NCBI GenBank assembly: GCA_964386535.1
Contig: CAYLRY010000078.1
Span: 1-6,329 of the forward strand
DNA from: CAYLRY01 sp964386535
GTDB lineage: Bacteria > Chloroflexota > Dehalococcoidia > Dehalococcoidales > UBA3254
Reading direction: 5' to 3'
Length of the DNA: 6,329 bases
How positions within the stretch are numbered: position 1 is the first letter of the stretch; every line of letters begins with the position of its first letter. Shown here piece by piece: positions 3,638-6,329 of this stretch. The notes below the pieces were generated by a model. It saw only the letters and a program-made list of their open reading frames with translations, made no database searches and had not been told where the DNA came from. The position numbers were made by a program, and so were the translations under genes.

Positions 3638-6329
3638 AAAAATAAAATTTCTAAGATACTGGGTGTAGTCCTGGCTCTCACCGTCCTGGCCGGACTCCTG
3701 ATCAGCGCTGTACCCGCTTCGGCCGCGATCCTGGATATGACCTGGAGTTCTCAGGGCGCACCAGCCGCAGAACCCTTTAAAGTATTGTTACCTGATACCA
3801 AGAGTACAGGCGCCTGGTTATATGACGTATCTGTAGACGGCCAAACTATTTTTGCTATCAACTATGACAACACAACTACCGTGACACTATATAAGTCAAC
3901 CAACGGCGGTCTTACCTTCTCCACTGCCGCTCTGGGAGTCAACCTGCCCGCCAGCGTTCCGGTTGACATCGCCATTTCTTCGGATTACGCCAATGACAGT
4001 ACAGTTATGGTAGCAACTGCTACCCAGTTATGGCGTTCCGTCAACGGTGGAGCAACTTTTACCAATTACGTGAATGTGGGTAGTCTACCCAACGGCGGTA
4101 CTACCATTAACGCAATCGCAGTAGGCCCCAGCTATGACGGCGGACAGGCGATCCTGGTAGCTACCGACAACGGCGCCTCCCGGTTTACCAACAACTCCGG
4201 CTGGCAAAATCTGGGCTTTACCGGCAATGTACTGGATATCGCCTTCTCTCCCAATCATGGCAAAGGCGATGCAGAAGTACTGGCAGTGACCGGTAATGCA
4301 TCCGCCATTTACCTGGACACCAAATCAGGCACTAACAACGTTAATGTGGATGTTGGCAGAGCTACCCTCTTCACCACCACTACCCCTCCCCTTACCATCA
4401 ATCACGCTTCCATTGCTTTCGCAGCAGACTATGATATGTACAGCAACAACCGCGTCTTTGTCGGTCTGGGCATTGCCGGCATCGGGGCTCAAACCACCGG
4501 CGACGGCATGGATGTCTACCGCGTTACCGGCATCCTGGGCGGAAATTCGCTGACCACCAGGCTGAATGTGGGCGGCACGGGCACCAATACCAATGTATAC
4601 AGCGTGGCCTTTAAGGGCAACGTGGCAGACGGCTGGCTGTATGTGGGCATCCAGAACCCTGGAATGGGCCCCAAAGTCTGGAGAGCCACCTCAGCCAACG
4701 CCAGCACCGTAACCTTCATCCCCAACGCCAAGAGCCCTACCGGCATTTATAACACCGATGTTAAATGCTTAAGGTCCGCCACTGACACCAAGATTTTTGC
4801 CATGGTCAGCGGCGCCGGCAGCGCTCTTTCAGTGAGTACTGACGGTGGAGTCACCTTTAACCAGATTTCGCTAATCAATATCAGCGCTTCAGCCAACGTA
4901 AACTTTGTTGATCTCAATATTGTAGATGCCAACAACCTGTTCTTAATCATGGTGGACAATGCTCCGGTTGCCGGCGGCATTTACAGCCGTCTGTTCAAGA
5001 CCACCGACGGCGGAGCCAACTGGCAGAGCGTGCTGAGCACCACTGAGGCTGCCTTTACAGCTAATGCAAATGATTGCCTGAAAGCCATATATCCCTCACC
5101 GGCTTACGCCACTGATAAAACCCTCTATGTAACCAGCGGCACTTACAAAATTTACAAGAGCTCCAACGAAGGACTGACCTATACCACTTATTCTTCACCC
5201 AACAGTGTTGACATTGTAGCCTTCCTGCCCATTGATGCCAACTCCTATTTAATCGGCGCAGCCAGCGGCATTTACAAGAGCGGAAGCTATACTGCAACCG
5301 CCATATCAGGACAAACCCCTTACTCCTTCGCCTATATCAGCGATACCGATATGTACGTGGGTACCGTCAATGGCAGCGTATACCGCTCTACCAACGGCGG
5401 GGCCAGCTACATTCCCGTGGGAGCCCCGAATTCTTTGGGCGCCAACGTGATTGTCAAGACTGATGTCGGCTACGCGACCAACAAGGTAGTATATGCAGCC
5501 AGCACCACCGGTGTTTACCGCTGGACAATCGATACTTCTGCTTCCTGGTCAACCCTGAAAGCCGGCAATGTCGCCAGCATTTCTCAGACCTCTGACGGCA
5601 CCATTTATGCCAATGATACAACTACGCCGACAGGTCATACTTACCAGGCGCAAATCCAGAGATGCACCACTCCCACAGCCCCGGTTACCACCTGGGATAC
5701 TATGATAGCCTATGGGGCTACTGCCGCTGGAGCAGCGGTAACAGGTCTTCAGGGCTATGTTTCCGAAACTAATAATCCTGTATCAGGTATAGTAAAAGCT
5801 GTCTCAACCGGTACCGCCCAGGTACCCAATAACACCGTTTACAGCCTGGTGGCTTCAGCCCTTGGTCCTTACATCTATGGAGTTAAAGATACAGTAGTGG
5901 CAGCACCCACCATCAGTTCTCCCGCAGCCGATTCTCAGGTTGCCTCCAATTCCAACTTTATGTGGGGCGCAGTGGCAACAGCTTATGCACCGATTAAATA
6001 TGATTTACAGGTTGGCTATGACGCAGCTTTCAGCAGCCTGGTAATCAACGCCACTTCTACCGGGACCGGGCAGGTCAGCGGGACCTTATATGTGCCGGGT
6101 GCGGGTATTCTGCAAGCCGGTCAAACCTACTACTGGAGAGTCCGCGTAGGCACCGGAAGTCCCATGGCCAGCAAATGGTCAGCCACTACCAAATTCGCAG
6201 TACAGTTAAGCGGCACTAACCTGGAACTGGCAGGCATCGGCGGATTAAGCCTGCAACCGGCAGCCGGCGCGTCCAATGTTCCTCTTAAACCTGTATTCCA
6301 GTGGGCGGCTGTTACCGGCGCTATGAGCT
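3635..6329 (+). CDS. Secreted Asp-box (BNR) beta-propeller surface protein with Fn3-like domains, 3' partial
   Basis: This is the largest gene here: 898 codons with no stop, cut by the window end. Residues 1-30 are a Sec signal peptide, with KNKISK, a hydrophobic core (ILGVVLALTVLAGLLI) and the likely cleavage site ASA|A, so the protein is exported. Residues about 45-640 carry Asp-box repeats (S-x-D/N-x-G-x-x-F/W/Y): YKSTNGGLTF 86-95, WRSVNGGATF 133-142, SVSTDGGVTF 399-408, FKTTDGGANW 454-463, YKSSNEGLTY 507-516 and YRSTNGGASY 583-592. They mark blades of one or two beta-propellers. Residues about 757-856 look like a fibronectin-III fold (PTISSPAADS, then TYYWRVRVG), and a second begins at about 872. 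The chain is rich in Thr, Ser, Asn, Gly and Ala, as surface proteins often are. Asp-boxes also occur in sialidases, but no sialidase FRIP or catalytic motif is visible, so a structural, binding or adhesive role is more likely. Any anchor would lie beyond the window. Confidence 0.9.
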   Translation, partial: MKNKISKILGVVLALTVLAGLLISAVPASAAILDMTWSSQGAPAAEPFKVLLPDTKSTGAWLYDVSVDGQTIFAINYDNTTTVTLYKSTNGGLTFSTAALGVNLPASVPVDIAISSDYANDSTVMVATATQLWRSVNGGATFTNYVNVGSLPNGGTTINAIAVGPSYDGGQAILVATDNGASRFTNNSGWQNLGFTGNVLDIAFSPNHGKGDAEVLAVTGNASAIYLDTKSGTNNVNVDVGRATLFTTTTPPLTINHASIAFAADYDMYSNNRVFVGLGIAGIGAQTTGDGMDVYRVTGILGGNSLTTRLNVGGTGTNTNVYSVAFKGNVADGWLYVGIQNPGMGPKVWRATSANASTVTFIPNAKSPTGIYNTDVKCLRSATDTKIFAMVSGAGSALSVSTDGGVTFNQISLINISASANVNFVDLNIVDANNLFLIMVDNAPVAGGIYSRLFKTTDGGANWQSVLSTTEAAFTANANDCLKAIYPSPAYATDKTLYVTSGTYKIYKSSNEGLTYTTYSSPNSVDIVAFLPIDANSYLIGAASGIYKSGSYTATAISGQTPYSFAYISDTDMYVGTVNGSVYRSTNGGASYIPVGAPNSLGANVIVKTDVGYATNKVVYAASTTGVYRWTIDTSASWSTLKAGNVASISQTSDGTIYANDTTTPTGHTYQAQIQRCTTPTAPVTTWDTMIAYGATAAGAAVTGLQGYVSETNNPVSGIVKAVSTGTAQVPNNTVYSLVASALGPYIYGVKDTVVAAPTISSPAADSQVASNSNFMWGAVATAYAPIKYDLQVGYDAAFSSLVINATSTGTGQVSGTLYVPGAGILQAGQTYYWRVRVGTGSPMASKWSATTKFAVQLSGTNLELAGIGGLSLQPAAGASNVPLKPVFQWAAVTGAMS

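Noticed and set aside
4296..5297. Short frames on both strands within the surface-protein gene
   Set aside because: The 898-codon open frame with signal peptide and repeats explains the region; the short frames are low-complexity shadows.
1..6329. CRISPR array, IS transposase, toxin-antitoxin or defence genes
   Set aside because: No regularly spaced short repeats, transposase motifs or small paired genes of those kinds were seen on either strand.

Overview
The window looks like one end of a bacterial draft or metagenomic contig. Its first 45 bases are uncut Illumina TruSeq adapter, so biological sequence starts at about 46. Strong AGGAGG-type Shine-Dalgarno sites, consensus sigma-70/sigma-A promoters, a TTG start with a strong ribosome site and a tRNA with encoded CCA suggest a Gram-positive-type anaerobe (Bacillota, perhaps Peptococcaceae-like). 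This is an inference: secreted Asp-box proteins of the type seen here also occur in Chloroflexota, and no phylogenetic marker in the window settles the matter.

Layout. 46-393: non-coding, with a structured repeat (copy A, about 65-214) and then a good promoter (355-383). 394-468: a plus-strand tRNA with anticodon CAU. 469-631: a spacer with a 10-bp inverted repeat. 632-1117: a minus-strand gene for a small DNA-binding protein (helix-turn-helix plus coiled coil), preceded by two palindromes at its promoter. 1118-1571: non-coding, with a second, diverged copy of the structured repeat (copy B, 1256-1364). 1572-2978: minus-strand glgA, glycogen synthase, with a TTG start. 2979-3634: a long divergent intergenic region holding two plus-strand promoters, an operator-like palindrome and a leader with two micro-ORFs, each with a ribosome site. 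3635 to the end: a large secreted protein, at least 898 residues, with a signal peptide, Asp-box (BNR) beta-propeller repeats and C-terminal fibronectin-III-like domains. It runs off the window without a stop.

How the parts may work together. glgA (storage polysaccharide) and the surface protein are divergent and share only the intergenic region. The most suggestive link is a 12-bp sequence, ATTCAGGGTATA, found in the leader of the helix-turn-helix gene and again just downstream of the proximal promoter of the surface-protein gene. In both places it is part of an inverted repeat. This fits a regulator that controls itself and the surface-protein leader, but it is a hypothesis. The other item most worth following is the pair of homologous structured repeats, which I cannot assign to a known RNA or mobile-element family.
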